This document shows, piece after piece, positions 32,347 to 40,717 of a DNA stretch of 64,000 nucleotides (positions are counted from its first letter, which is position 1; each line of letters opens with the position of its first letter). This DNA is from Microcoleus sp. FACHB-1515 (GTDB taxonomy: Bacteria; Cyanobacteriota; Cyanobacteriia; Elainellales; Elainellaceae). The notes under the pieces were generated by a model, which was given only the letters and a program-made list of their open reading frames with translations, searched no databases and had not been told where the DNA came from. The DNA lies in contig NZ_JACJPO010000066.1 in NCBI RefSeq assembly GCF_014696105.1, positions 124,001-188,000 of the forward strand. Direction: 5' to 3'. Position numbers and translations under genes: made by a program.

Positions 32347-33855
32347 ATGGCGAGAGATTTGCGGGGATTCCTCAGACAGGTTGAGCAGCGCGGGCAACTG
32401 CGACGGATTCAAGCGCTGGTCGATCCCGACCTGGAAGTGGCGGAAATCTCGAATCGGATGTTGCAGCAGGGCGGACCTGCCTTGCTGTTTGAAAACGTGA
32501 AAGGGTCGCCCTATCCGATCGCCGTCAACACGATGGGCACGGTCGAGCGGATCTGCTGGGCGATGAACATGGAGCGGCCTGAAGAACTGGAAACGCTGGG
32601 CAAAAAGCTGGGAATGCTTCAGCAACCGAAGCCCCCGAAAAAGATCGGGCAGGCGATCGAGTTTGGCAAAGTCCTCTTCGACGTGGTGAAAGCGAAGCCG
32701 CAGCGCGATCTGTTGCCGCCTTGCCATCAGGTCGTCGTGCGCGAAGACGAATTGGACTTGAATCAGATCCCGATGATTCGTCCGTATCCCGGTGACGCGG
32801 GCAAGATTATCACATTGGGATTGGTGATTACGAAAGACTGCGAGACGGGAACGCCCAATGTCGGCGTCTATCGGCTTCAGTTGCAGTCGAATAAAACGAT
32901 GACGGTTCACTGGCTGTCGGTGCGCGGCGGGGCGAGGCATTTGCGGAAGGCCACTGAGCGCGGGAAAAAGTTGGAGGTGGCGATCGCGCTGGGTGTCGAT
33001 CCGCTGATCATCATGGCCGCCGCCACGCCGATTCCAGTTGATCTGTCCGAATGGCTGTTTGCTGGACTGTATGGCGGTTCGGGCGTGAATTTGGCGAAGT
33101 GCAAAACCGTTGATCTTGAAGTGCCTGCGGATTCCGAATTTGTTCTGGAAGGCACGATTACTCCCGGTGAAGTGCTTCCTGATGGGCCGTTTGGAGATCA
33201 CATGGGCTATTACGGCGGCGTCGAAGATTCGCCTTTGATTCGCTTTCACTGCATGACGCATCGGCGCGACCCGATCTATCTAACGACGTTCAGCGGGCGT
33301 CCACCAAAGGAAGAAGCGATGATGGCGATCGCCCTCAACCGCATCTACACGCCGATTTTGCGCCAGCAAGTCTCGGAAATTGTTGATTTCTTTTTGCCGA
33401 TGGAGGCGTTGAGCTACAAGGCGGCGATTATTTCGATCGATAAAGCCTATCCCGGACAAGCTCGCCGCGCTGCGCTCGCCTTTTGGAGTGCGTTGCCGCA
33501 GTTCACCTACACCAAATTTGTGATCGTTGTGGATAAGTCGATCAACATTCGCGATCCGCGTCAAGTTGTCTGGGCGATTACCTCAAAGGTTGATCCCGTC
33601 CGCGATGTGTTCATTCTGCCGGAAACGCCGTTCGACACGTTGGATTTTGCTAGCGAAAAAATCGGTTTGGGCGGACGCATGGGCATCGACGCAACCACGA
33701 AAATTCCACCCGAAACCGATCACGAGTGGGGTGCGCCGCTGGAATCGGATGCAGATACGGCGAGGATGGTCGATCGACGCTGGGCAGAATATGGACTTGC
33801 AGATCTTAAGGCTGGCGAAGTCGATCCAAATCTGTTTGGCTACGATATGCGCTAA
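32347..33855 (+). CDS. ubiD: UbiD-family decarboxylase (polyprenyl-4-hydroxybenzoate-type)
   Basis: 502 residues from ATG 32347 (MARDLRGFLRQVEQRG). UbiD enzymes use prenylated FMN made by UbiX to decarboxylate aromatic or alkenoic acids; in cyanobacteria UbiD is assigned to plastoquinone synthesis from 4-hydroxybenzoate. Family landmarks are N-terminal LRRIQALVDPDLEVAEIS, the E-rich active-site region (EDELDLNQIPMIRPYPGDAG and GTITPGEVLPDGPFGDHMGYYGG, around 275-300), and the conserved PKEEAMM. Full length. UbiX is not in this window. The stop codon overlaps the convergent coiled-coil gene. Confidence 0.9.
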   Translation: MARDLRGFLRQVEQRGQLRRIQALVDPDLEVAEISNRMLQQGGPALLFENVKGSPYPIAVNTMGTVERICWAMNMERPEELETLGKKLGMLQQPKPPKKIGQAIEFGKVLFDVVKAKPQRDLLPPCHQVVVREDELDLNQIPMIRPYPGDAGKIITLGLVITKDCETGTPNVGVYRLQLQSNKTMTVHWLSVRGGARHLRKATERGKKLEVAIALGVDPLIIMAAATPIPVDLSEWLFAGLYGGSGVNLAKCKTVDLEVPADSEFVLEGTITPGEVLPDGPFGDHMGYYGGVEDSPLIRFHCMTHRRDPIYLTTFSGRPPKEEAMMAIALNRIYTPILRQQVSEIVDFFLPMEALSYKAAIISIDKAYPGQARRAALAFWSALPQFTYTKFVIVVDKSINIRDPRQVVWAITSKVDPVRDVFILPETPFDTLDFASEKIGLGGRMGIDATTKIPPETDHEWGAPLESDADTARMVDRRWAEYGLADLKAGEVDPNLFGYDMR

Positions 33856-34265
33856 CGAGAAGTTGGGAGTTGTTTGGGTGAGGTAAGTAGCCGAGTTGAG
33901 TCAAGTAGCTTAGTTAAAGTGCTTTGCTTGCTTTGCACGATCTTTAAAATTTGCCTCGCGGTTTCTAGCCCAGTGCCCAGATCAGCTCCTGTCTTCTCTA
34001 TTTTTTTGGAAAATTCAATTAATCCATCAATTTGTTCAGTCAACGATGTAAGCCAGTCTTTAGTTACTGTTTGCCCATTTTCAAGTAGCTCTAGGCGCTT
34101 CATAATCTCACTCAACTGCTCTAGTTGCTGAATGTGCGCCTTCAGTAGATTGCTGTGAAGCGATTTTTTGCGATCGCGATCGCGCAACATCACAACCACA
34201 GCTACCACACAAAACAATGACAGGAGCATATTGATAGCGAGCCAAACCCAAAGAGTAGATTCCAT
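33852..34265 (-). CDS. Membrane-anchored coiled-coil protein of unknown function
   Basis: 137 residues. An N-terminal membrane helix (about 5-26, LWVWLAINMLLSLFCVVAVVVM) is followed by RDRDRKK and about 90 residues of heptad-patterned helix (IQQLEQLSEIMKRLELLENG, LIEFSKKIEKTG). Topology is probably N-out with a cytosolic coiled coil. I do not recognise a family. Its 3' end overlaps the convergent ubiD stop by 4 bases. Confidence 0.6.
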   Translation of the reverse strand: MESTLWVWLAINMLLSLFCVVAVVVMLRDRDRKKSLHSNLLKAHIQQLEQLSEIMKRLELLENGQTVTKDWLTSLTEQIDGLIEFSKKIEKTGADLGTGLETARQILKIVQSKQSTLTKLLDSTRLLTSPKQLPTSR

Positions 34266-34400
34266 TGCAACTGAGACAAGAAGGGGATTAAATTCATTAT
34301 TCCCGCTTCGTTTTACATAGCAGCATCAGTAGCGTAAAGGTTTGCTCAAACGGCGCGAAGTTGCAATGAAGCTGAGTTGATAGAATGAACTGATCGCCCG

Positions 34401-34982
34401 TTAATCTTGCTGAAAGATGCGATCGATCGAACTTTCCCAAGCCGGAACCACATCTGATTCAATTCGACTTTCGCCTGTAAATAGCGTGTCTTCATACTGA
34501 CCATCCACCCATTTACAAACCGTCACTTGCCGAGTTTCAGGATCAACAATCCAATATTCTTGAATGCCTCTGGCGGCATATTCGGTACGCTTGTGGCGAT
34601 AGTCGCGGGCACGATTGGTTGCACCGGGAGAAACGACTTCAATTACCAGAGCGGGCGGCGGCATTTCGCGGGTAATGGTGGCGCGAGTTGTGCCGTTCAA
34701 TGCGGCCTTTGATTCTTCAGTATGAACGATCAGATCGGGGATGCGGCATCTCGATCGCCGTCCAGTGACTTCAATTTCGGTGTCTTTGTAAGCAATCAGC
34801 AGAATGGGAAAATGCTTGAGCAGTTCTGCAAACAATCGCTTTGCAATATTGTTGTTCGCATCACTTTCAGGCGGCATTTCAACTAATTCTCCATCAACCA
34901 GTTCGTAGCGAATGTCTGTGCCGTCGTCGAAAGCGAGAAATTCCTCAAAGGTCAGCAGTTTTTTGGCAGTAGTTTGGCTCAT
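34401..34982 (-). CDS. Uma2-family restriction-like endonuclease
   Basis: 193 residues from ATG 34982 ([18 protein letters not shown]). Uma2 (DUF820) proteins have a PD-(D/E)xK nuclease fold and are expanded to dozens of copies in cyanobacteria; the biological role is not settled. Landmarks: [15 protein letters not shown] (about 27-42), [11 protein letters not shown] (PD of the active site, about 81-91), [39 protein letters not shown] (the ExV and K motifs, about 111-150). Active-site residues appear intact. Stands alone. Confidence 0.88.
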   Translation of the reverse strand: MSQTTAKKLLTFEEFLAFDDGTDIRYELVDGELVEMPPESDANNNIAKRLFAELLKHFPILLIAYKDTEIEVTGRRSRCRIPDLIVHTEESKAALNGTTRATITREMPPPALVIEVVSPGATNRARDYRHKRTEYAARGIQEYWIVDPETRQVTVCKWVDGQYEDTLFTGESRIESDVVPAWESSIDRIFQQD

Positions 34983-35110
34983 CGTCCTCACCTTGGCGCT
35001 ACAGCAATTTTAGCGATCGCGATCTTGATTCCACAAAAATTGCCCTGCGCGGCATGGATGCGATCGACACAGCGCAAGGCTAATTTTGGATTTGGATAAC
35101 ATTGGACGGC

Positions 35111-35659
35111 TTAAACCGTTTTGATGTCGGTTTCTTTTTCAGCGAGAAGCTGTTCAATTTTGCTGCTGTATTTGTCCGTCAGCTTTTGAATTTTGTCTTG
35201 CAGATCGCGGGCTTGATCTTCTGGCAGTTCACCGCCTTTTTCCTGCTTGCGAACCGCATCGACCGCATCGCGACGAATATTGCGAATTGAGACTTTGCCT
35301 TCTTCGGCAAATTTGGCGGCGAGCTTAACAAATTCTTTGCGGCGATCGGCAGTCAAAGGCGGAATGTTCAGGCGAATAATCGAGCCGTCGTTGTTGGGCG
35401 TCAGGCCGACATCCGAAAGCGAAATCGCCTTTTCGATTTGGTTGAGCGTGTTGCGATCGAACGGCTGAATCGTGATCGTGCTGGCGTCGGGTGTGCTGAT
35501 GCTGGCGAGCGATTTGAGCGGCGTTGGTGTGCCGTAATATTCGACCGTAATTCGATCGAGAATTGAGGCATTGGCGCGGCCTGTCCGAATCGTGTTGAAC
35601 GATCGCTGCGTGGCTTCAACTGCCTTTTGCATGTGGTCTTCAACGTCAGGTAATTTCAC
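35111..35659 (-). CDS. frr: Ribosome recycling factor
   Basis: 182 residues. RRF releases ribosomes from mRNA after termination together with EF-G. The three-helix bundle pattern is complete: [34 protein letters not shown] near the N terminus and [30 protein letters not shown] in the C-terminal half. The start is a GTG at 35659 ([14 protein letters not shown]), with GGAGG 5 bases upstream; earlier codons lie inside pyrH. The reading frame overlaps the pyrH stop by 14 bases, so the two are co-translated. A classic pyrH-frr pair without rpsB-tsf. Confidence 0.95.
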   Translation of the reverse strand: MKLPDVEDHMQKAVEATQRSFNTIRTGRANASILDRITVEYYGTPTPLKSLASISTPDASTITIQPFDRNTLNQIEKAISLSDVGLTPNNDGSIIRLNIPPLTADRRKEFVKLAAKFAEEGKVSIRNIRRDAVDAVRKQEKGGELPEDQARDLQDKIQKLTDKYSSKIEQLLAEKETDIKTV

Positions 35660-36374
35660 AAGATCCTCCAACAATCGTTCCAATCGATTCTCCCATCACG
35701 GCGCGGCGAATGTTGCCCTTAACCGACAGATCAAACACAATGATGGGGATATTGTTATCTTTGCACAGCGCGATCGCCGTGCCATCCATCACGCGGAGGT
35801 CTTGCGCCAAAACATAGCTGTAGGTGAGTGACTGGAAGCGCTTGGCGTTTGGATTTTTCTTCGGGTCAGAGTCATACACGCCGTCTACTTTCGTTGCCTT
35901 AAAGACGACTTCGGCGTTGATTTCCGCTGCTCTGAGCGCGGCAGTCGTATCGGTCGTGAAAAACGGATTGCCCGATCCGGCACCAAAAATCACGACGCGG
36001 CCTTTTTCCAAGTGGCGGATGGCGCGACGACGGATGTACGGTTCCGCGACTTCTTGCATTTCGATCGCCGTCAACACTCTGGTCGGCACTTCAATTTGCT
36101 CAAGCGCGTCTTGCAGCGTCATTGCATTCATCACCGTCGCGATCATGCCGATGTAGTCAGCCGTTGCCCGATCCATGCCTGCGGCTGCGCCTTTGACGCC
36201 GCGAAAAATGTTGCCACCGCCCACGACGATCGCCACTTCAACGCCTTCCGCAACTAAACCCGCAACTTCCTGGGCGATTTCTTGAACGATCGCCGGATCA
36301 ATTCCGTAGGACAACTCGCCCATCAGGGCTTCACCGCTCAGCTTGAGTAAAACCCGTCGGTACGCCATTCCCAT
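35646..36374 (-). CDS. pyrH: UMP kinase
   Basis: 242 residues from ATG 36374 ([19 protein letters not shown]). Phosphorylates UMP to UDP with ATP for pyrimidine nucleotide synthesis; hexameric and cytosolic. Family motifs: [10 protein letters not shown] (about 53-62), the [20 protein letters not shown] region (about 74-93), [11 protein letters not shown]-like [15 protein letters not shown] (about 131-145) and the C-terminal GTIVGG. The UTP/GTP regulation seen in other bacterial PyrH may apply. First gene of the pyrH-frr operon. Confidence 0.95.
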   Translation of the reverse strand: MGMAYRRVLLKLSGEALMGELSYGIDPAIVQEIAQEVAGLVAEGVEVAIVVGGGNIFRGVKGAAAGMDRATADYIGMIATVMNAMTLQDALEQIEVPTRVLTAIEMQEVAEPYIRRRAIRHLEKGRVVIFGAGSGNPFFTTDTTAALRAAEINAEVVFKATKVDGVYDSDPKKNPNAKRFQSLTYSYVLAQDLRVMDGTAIALCKDNNIPIIVFDLSVKGNIRRAVMGESIGTIVGGSCEIT

Positions 36375-36456
36375 ATTTGTGACAATTTTTGAACTCAAAT
36401 TGATTCCAAATTAAGCTACCGATCCCTGTTTTGTCTATGGTTACGAGTAGTTTTAC

Positions 36457-36996
36457 TCATTGACGCCATTTCACTGAGCAGCCGATCGCACTGGTAGAAG
36501 GCGATGCGATCGCTTCTCCCTTGAGCAATTGGGCGATCGCATCGCGCAAATAGGACGAGCGAACGGCCTGCGGATCTTGAGCGCTGTCATCGATCGAGCC
36601 GCTGTATTGCAAAACACCTTGGCGATCGAGCAGATAAACTTCTGGCGTTCGAGAAGCACCAAAGCTTTGCGCCACGTCTTGCGTCACATCCCGCAAATAC
36701 GGAAAGTTCAATCCATTTTCCTGAGCAAACACCTTCATCTTCTCGAAGCTGTCTTCGGGATAGGTTTTGTCGTCGTTGGCGTTGATGCCGATCAGCGTCA
36801 CGCCCTGATCGACAAAATCCGCCTGAATCTGCTTGAGGCGATCGAGATACATCCGCACATACGGACAGTGATTGCACATAAAAATCACGGCCACTGCCCG
36901 ATGATTTTCGAGATAGCGAGCCAAATGATGAACGGTGCCATCAGTGGCGGGCAGTTCAAAATCTGGAGCGTAGCTGCCGATCGCAGTTCCAGTCAT
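36457..36996 (-). CDS. Thioredoxin-fold (AhpC/TSA-like) protein
   Basis: 179 residues, cytosolic. The active-site region FMCNHCPYVRMY supplies Cys41 and Cys44 in a CxxC. It is the CNHCPYV type of redoxin, seen in thioredoxin-family proteins and related to peroxiredoxins, also with NGLNFPYLRDVTQDVAQSFGASRTPEVYLLDRQG. Probable thiol-disulfide reductase or thiol peroxidase; the true substrate is unknown. A third Cys lies near the C terminus (IGCSVKW). Followed upstream by a MITE-like repeat at 37042-37172. Confidence 0.85.
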   Translation of the reverse strand: MTGTAIGSYAPDFELPATDGTVHHLARYLENHRAVAVIFMCNHCPYVRMYLDRLKQIQADFVDQGVTLIGINANDDKTYPEDSFEKMKVFAQENGLNFPYLRDVTQDVAQSFGASRTPEVYLLDRQGVLQYSGSIDDSAQDPQAVRSSYLRDAIAQLLKGEAIASPSTSAIGCSVKWRQ

Positions 36997-37041
36997 AGCA
37001 TTGAGGAGGTGTCGGGTATTGGGAGTTAGCGAAAGCTGGAG

Positions 37042-37172
37042 GCTAGGGTGTGTTTGAAGACCTTCTGGTTGTGTGATTTTCTGGCAGAGATCCCCCCTGA
37101 ATCCCCCTTAACAAGGGGAACTTTGAGCGATGGTTTGGCTCCCTCCTTTTTTATGGGGTGGGGCAGGATCGA
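37042..37172 (-). repeat. MITE-like repeat, copy 2 (truncated, one end only)
   Basis: It begins CTAGGGTGTGTTTGAAGACC and runs through TGGTTTGGCTCCCTCC and TTTTTTATGGGGTGGGG to about 37172. It aligns along its length with the reverse complement of 62313-62460, including the unusual CTCCCTCC-TTTTTTATGGGG block. The far terminal repeat is missing here. No coding capacity. Confidence 0.7.
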
Positions 37173-37197
37173 TGGCTGTTAAAACTCACCCCAACCC

Positions 37198-38112
37198 CTA
37201 ATCTCTCGTAATCCAGTTTTGCGCGATCGCTTGATATCCAATTAATTTATAAACCAACTTGGCAGCGGTAAATTCAGAGACGACCGAATCGGCAATCGGG
37301 GCAAGCTCCATCACGTCGCAGCCGATCACGTGATGGCGATCGAAGACTTTTTTCAGGAAGGTCATTAGGGCATACCAGTTGAGTCCGCCTGGTTCTGGTG
37401 TGCCGACACCCGGCATCAAAGTGGGATCGATGCCGTCGAGGTCGATCGTAAAGAAAACGTTGCGAGTGGAAATGCTGGCAACCGCGCGATCGATCCAACC
37501 GGGATCGGCGGCAATTTCACGAGCGCGAAAGACGGTTAGATTTTTTTCCTTGATCAAATCCGCTTCTTCTTTGCAAATGCTGCGGATGCCGATTTGCACC
37601 GTCGGAATTTCCATATCGACCACGCGCCGCATGATGCAGGCGTGATTGTGAATCGAGCCTTCATATTCGTGCCGCAGGTCGCCGTGTGCGTCAATTTGCA
37701 CAACGGTAAACGGTTCGCCTCCGCGATAGGCAGCAACGAGTCCGGTTGTGATGCTGTGTTCACCGCCGAGTCCGATCACAAATTTGCCGTCTGCAATCAG
37801 CTTGGCGACGGTTTTTTGAGTCACATCGAGCATTTCTTCAGCAGCAACCGATCGCCCGTTGCGCGTGTCCGCGATCGATTCGTGCGTGTAAATGCCGACA
37901 GGCCACACTTCTCGATCGAGTTCTTCGTCGTAATACTCGACCTGCTGAGAGGCGTCGAGAATCGCGGCAGGGCCGTTTTCGCAGCCGCGTCGGTAGGTCG
38001 TCGTCGCTTCGTAAGGAATCGGCAAGATGACGACGCGAGCCGTTGCGTAGTCAGTGGCAACATCCGCACCCAGAAACGGCAAATCGGCCAAAGCAGTAGA
38101 AGTCAGCATCAT
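37198..38112 (-). CDS. speB: Agmatinase/ureohydrolase family protein
   Basis: 304 residues from ATG 38112 (a second ATG is next to it). Manganese enzyme of the arginase/agmatinase family: GGEHSI (about 116-121), DAHGDLRHEYEG (about 137-148) and DLDGIDPTLMPGVGTPEPGG (about 216-235) supply the binuclear Mn ligands. Agmatine hydrolysis gives putrescine and urea. Cyanobacterial relatives include enzymes of other specificity (a guanidine hydrolase is known in Synechocystis), so the substrate is not fixed by sequence. It lies between the truncated MITE and gcvH. Confidence 0.85.
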   Translation of the reverse strand: MMLTSTALADLPFLGADVATDYATARVVILPIPYEATTTYRRGCENGPAAILDASQQVEYYDEELDREVWPVGIYTHESIADTRNGRSVAAEEMLDVTQKTVAKLIADGKFVIGLGGEHSITTGLVAAYRGGEPFTVVQIDAHGDLRHEYEGSIHNHACIMRRVVDMEIPTVQIGIRSICKEEADLIKEKNLTVFRAREIAADPGWIDRAVASISTRNVFFTIDLDGIDPTLMPGVGTPEPGGLNWYALMTFLKKVFDRHHVIGCDVMELAPIADSVVSEFTAAKLVYKLIGYQAIAQNWITRD

Positions 38113-38194
38113 CAATCGCCCGGAAGGAACACTCGATCTTGACACAAGAACGGGGCGATCGACACAGCGGCCATGCTACACCGTTCCCAAAGCG

Positions 38195-38584
38195 CTATTC
38201 GCCTTCGACTTTTTCGCGATACTCGTCAGCCGACATTGCTTCCTCAAGCTGTTCGGGCGCGTTTACACGCACCTTGATCAGCCAGCCTTGACCATAAGGA
38301 TCTTCGGCCAACTGTTCGGGCGCGTCTAGAATCGGGTCGTTGCGATCGACGATCGTGCCCGAAACAGGTGCGTTCAAATTCTCCACTGCTTTAACCGATT
38401 CAACCGTACCAAAAGTTTCGCCCTTTTCGATGCCGTCGCCGACTTCGGGCAGTTCCAAAAACACAATGTCGCCAAGCTGATCAACGGCAAAAGCAGTAAT
38501 GCCGATCGTGGCAATGTCGCCTTCGAGTCCGGCGTATTCGTGCGTATCGAGATATTTCAAATTGCTGGGATATTCAAAAGCCAT
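38195..38584 (-). CDS. gcvH: Glycine cleavage system H protein
   Basis: 129 residues from ATG 38584 ([17 protein letters not shown]). Lipoyl carrier that shuttles the aminomethyl group between GcvP and GcvT in glycine cleavage, important for photorespiration in cyanobacteria. The lipoyl lysine lies in [10 protein letters not shown] at about residue 64, with GDIVFLELP before it. gcvT follows upstream on the same strand, 78 bases away. gcvP is not in the window, unlike the usual gcvT-gcvH-gcvP arrangement. Confidence 0.95.
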   Translation of the reverse strand: MAFEYPSNLKYLDTHEYAGLEGDIATIGITAFAVDQLGDIVFLELPEVGDGIEKGETFGTVESVKAVENLNAPVSGTIVDRNDPILDAPEQLAEDPYGQGWLIKVRVNAPEQLEEAMSADEYREKVEGE

Positions 38585-38662
38585 TGGTTGAATCCTTTTG
38601 GTGCTGAGGTAAATTATTTCGCAAAATGCGGGCGATCGCACAGCTTGTGGAGCGGGATGGCG

Positions 38663-39781
38663 CTATTTCGACATCGGGGAAACCGCCGCTTCTGCTCGAT
38701 AAAATGGCTTCTTCACGACGATCGCCGGATGCGCTTTGCCGCGAATCTCGACTTCGATCGCCTGCCCAACTTTCGAGAATTCCGTCGGAACGTAAGCCAG
38801 CGCGATCGCCTGATTCAAAGTGGGCGAAAGCGTTCCGCTTGTGATTTTTCCGATCGCTTTGCCTTCGTGCAGAACCGGATAATCGTGCCGAGCAATGTTG
38901 CGCCCCTGCATTTGCAGCCCGACTAGACGACGTGAAACACCTCGCTGTTTTTGCTGCTCCAAAATCGATCGCCCGATGAAGTCGCCTTTGCTCTCCAGAT
39001 GCACCAGCCAGCCTAGTCCAGCTTCCAGCGGCGTTGTGGTTTCGTCAATGTCTTGACCATAGAGCGCCATTGCTGCTTCCAGCCGCAGCGTGTCTCGTGC
39101 GCCCAGTCCGCAAGGCGTGACGCCGGATGTGGAGAGCGATCGCCACAGTTCAAGCCCAACATCGGGATCAAGCATGATCTCAAAGCCATCTTCGCCTGTG
39201 TATCCCGTCCGGGCAAAAAAGCTGGGCGAACCGAGCAAATTTGCTTCCAGATGGCCGAAGCGGGGAATCGCAGTTAAATCGGCCTCGACCAGTGGAGCGA
39301 GGGTGGCGATCGAATTCCTTCCCTGCACGGCAATTAGCACTTTGCGAGCCGAAAGATCGGTGAATTCGCGTTCGTCAAACTGCTGAAGCAGCCATGTTTT
39401 ATTTTTGGCGATCGTAGAAGCATTGGCGATGATGAAAATCCGCTCCGCACCTGCTGTTTCGCCCTGATGATAAATGATGAGATCGTCAATAATGCCGCCG
39501 TCAGGATTGAGGAAAACGGTGTACTGAGCCATTCCGGGCTGAAGACGATCGAGATCGGAGGGCACAAGCTTTTGGAGGCGATCGATCACTCGCGTTCCCT
39601 GCAAGGCAAACTTGCCCATGTGCGAAATGTCGAACATGCCAACCTGCTGACGGACGGCTTGATGTTCTCGACTGATCCCCGCGAACTGCACGGGCATCTC
39701 CCATCCGGAAAAGGGAACGAGTCTGGCGGATTCTCGATAAATCGAATAGAGCGGCGTTCGCAACAGGTCAGAATTCACCAC
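38663..39781 (-). CDS. gcvT: Aminomethyltransferase (glycine cleavage T protein)
   Basis: 372 residues from GTG 39781 (VVNSDLLRTPLY); the frame is open to a TTG at 39799, but GAGG at 39797-39794 overlaps it and serves the GTG instead. Transfers the methylene group from GcvH-bound lipoate to tetrahydrofolate, releasing ammonia. Landmarks: MFDISHMGKFALQG (about 48-61), ARDTLRLEAAMALYGQDIDETTTPLEAGL (about 225-253) and the C-terminal GKITSGTLSPTLNQAIALAYV. A candidate promoter at 39815-39844 would place the message start after the TTG start codon, supporting the GTG choice. Confidence 0.92.
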   Translation of the reverse strand: MVNSDLLRTPLYSIYRESARLVPFSGWEMPVQFAGISREHQAVRQQVGMFDISHMGKFALQGTRVIDRLQKLVPSDLDRLQPGMAQYTVFLNPDGGIIDDLIIYHQGETAGAERIFIIANASTIAKNKTWLLQQFDEREFTDLSARKVLIAVQGRNSIATLAPLVEADLTAIPRFGHLEANLLGSPSFFARTGYTGEDGFEIMLDPDVGLELWRSLSTSGVTPCGLGARDTLRLEAAMALYGQDIDETTTPLEAGLGWLVHLESKGDFIGRSILEQQKQRGVSRRLVGLQMQGRNIARHDYPVLHEGKAIGKITSGTLSPTLNQAIALAYVPTEFSKVGQAIEVEIRGKAHPAIVVKKPFYRAEAAVSPMSK

Positions 39782-39814
39782 GATCGCAAAGTTCCTCAAA
39801 GCACTGTTTCGATC

Positions 39815-39844
39815 CTATAACGGGTGTCGGAGATCAAGTGTCAA
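39815..39844 (-). promoter_or_regulatory. Candidate promoter of gcvT-gcvH
   Basis: On the minus strand TTGACA (39844-39839) and TTATAG (39820-39815) are 18 bases apart. The expected start of transcription (about 39808) leaves about 27 bases to the GTG start at 39781. No glycine riboswitch pattern is seen upstream. Confidence 0.4.
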
Positions 39845-39939
39845 GTGTTGACATAGGGAGCGATCGCAGCATTCCAAACTCGCTCTAGCTCCTAATTCCT
39901 AACCCCTAAAATAGAAGAGTCTTTTCGCTCCGCTCCCTC

Positions 39940-40656
39940 GTGCCTCGTAAATCCGCTATCCAGCAGCGTGCCCTGGAAATTTTGGTGCGCCTCAAACGCC
40001 TCTACCCGGAAGCGCCCTGTACGCTGAACTATGAAACGCCTGTTCAGCTTTTGGTTGCCACAATTCTTTCGGCTCAGTGTACCGATGAGCGGGTGAATAA
40101 GGTGACGCCTGCTTTGTTCGATCGATTCCCTGACGCACCTGCGCTTGCTGGAGCCGAACTGGAAGAACTGGAAAATTTGATTCGATCGACGGGCTTCTAC
40201 CGCAACAAAGCCAAAAACATTCAGGCCGCCTGTTCGCGCATCATGACGGAGTTTGGCGGCGAAGTGCCGAAGCGGATGGAAGACCTCCTGACGCTTCCCG
40301 GTGTCGCTCGCAAAACAGCCAATGTCGTGCTGGCTCATGCTTTCGACATTCATGCAGGCGTCACGGTCGATACGCACGTTAAACGGCTGAGCAATCGCTT
40401 GGGCATGACGAAACACGCTGATCCGGTTCGCATCGAGCGCGATCTAATGAAGCTCCTCCCGCAGCCGGACTGGGAAAACTGGTCGATTCGGATTATTTAT
40501 CACGGTCGCGCCGTCTGCATGGCGCGAAATCCGGCTTGCGATCGCTGTGCCTTGGCCGACTTGTGCCCCTCAGTGGATTTAACCAAAGTCACGCCGCCGA
40601 TCGTGCCTGTGCGGATGGATGAAATTGCGGCGACGGCATTGGGTGATCGAACCTGA
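39940..40656 (+). CDS. nth: Endonuclease III (DNA glycosylase/AP lyase)
   Basis: 238 residues from GTG 39940 (VPRKSAIQQRALEILVRL). Base-excision repair enzyme removing oxidised pyrimidines. The helix-hairpin-helix with catalytic Lys is LPGVARKTANVVLAHAF (about 122-138), the catalytic Asp is in VDTHVKRL, and the C-terminal 4Fe-4S motif C-x6-C-x2-C-x5-C (CMARNPACDRCALADLC) is complete. About 20 residues longer at both ends than E. coli Nth. The next gene starts 62 bases downstream. Confidence 0.95.
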   Translation: MPRKSAIQQRALEILVRLKRLYPEAPCTLNYETPVQLLVATILSAQCTDERVNKVTPALFDRFPDAPALAGAELEELENLIRSTGFYRNKAKNIQAACSRIMTEFGGEVPKRMEDLLTLPGVARKTANVVLAHAFDIHAGVTVDTHVKRLSNRLGMTKHADPVRIERDLMKLLPQPDWENWSIRIIYHGRAVCMARNPACDRCALADLCPSVDLTKVTPPIVPVRMDEIAATALGDRT

Positions 40657-40717
40657 AGCGCGATCGCCATTTGCACGGCGCTATAGTACATTAGACTTCT
40701 TTGCGCCGCCGTTTTCC

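Noticed and set aside
39782-39939. Glycine riboswitch upstream of gcvT
   Set aside because: The conserved glycine-aptamer core pattern is not present in this short region; only a promoter can be argued.
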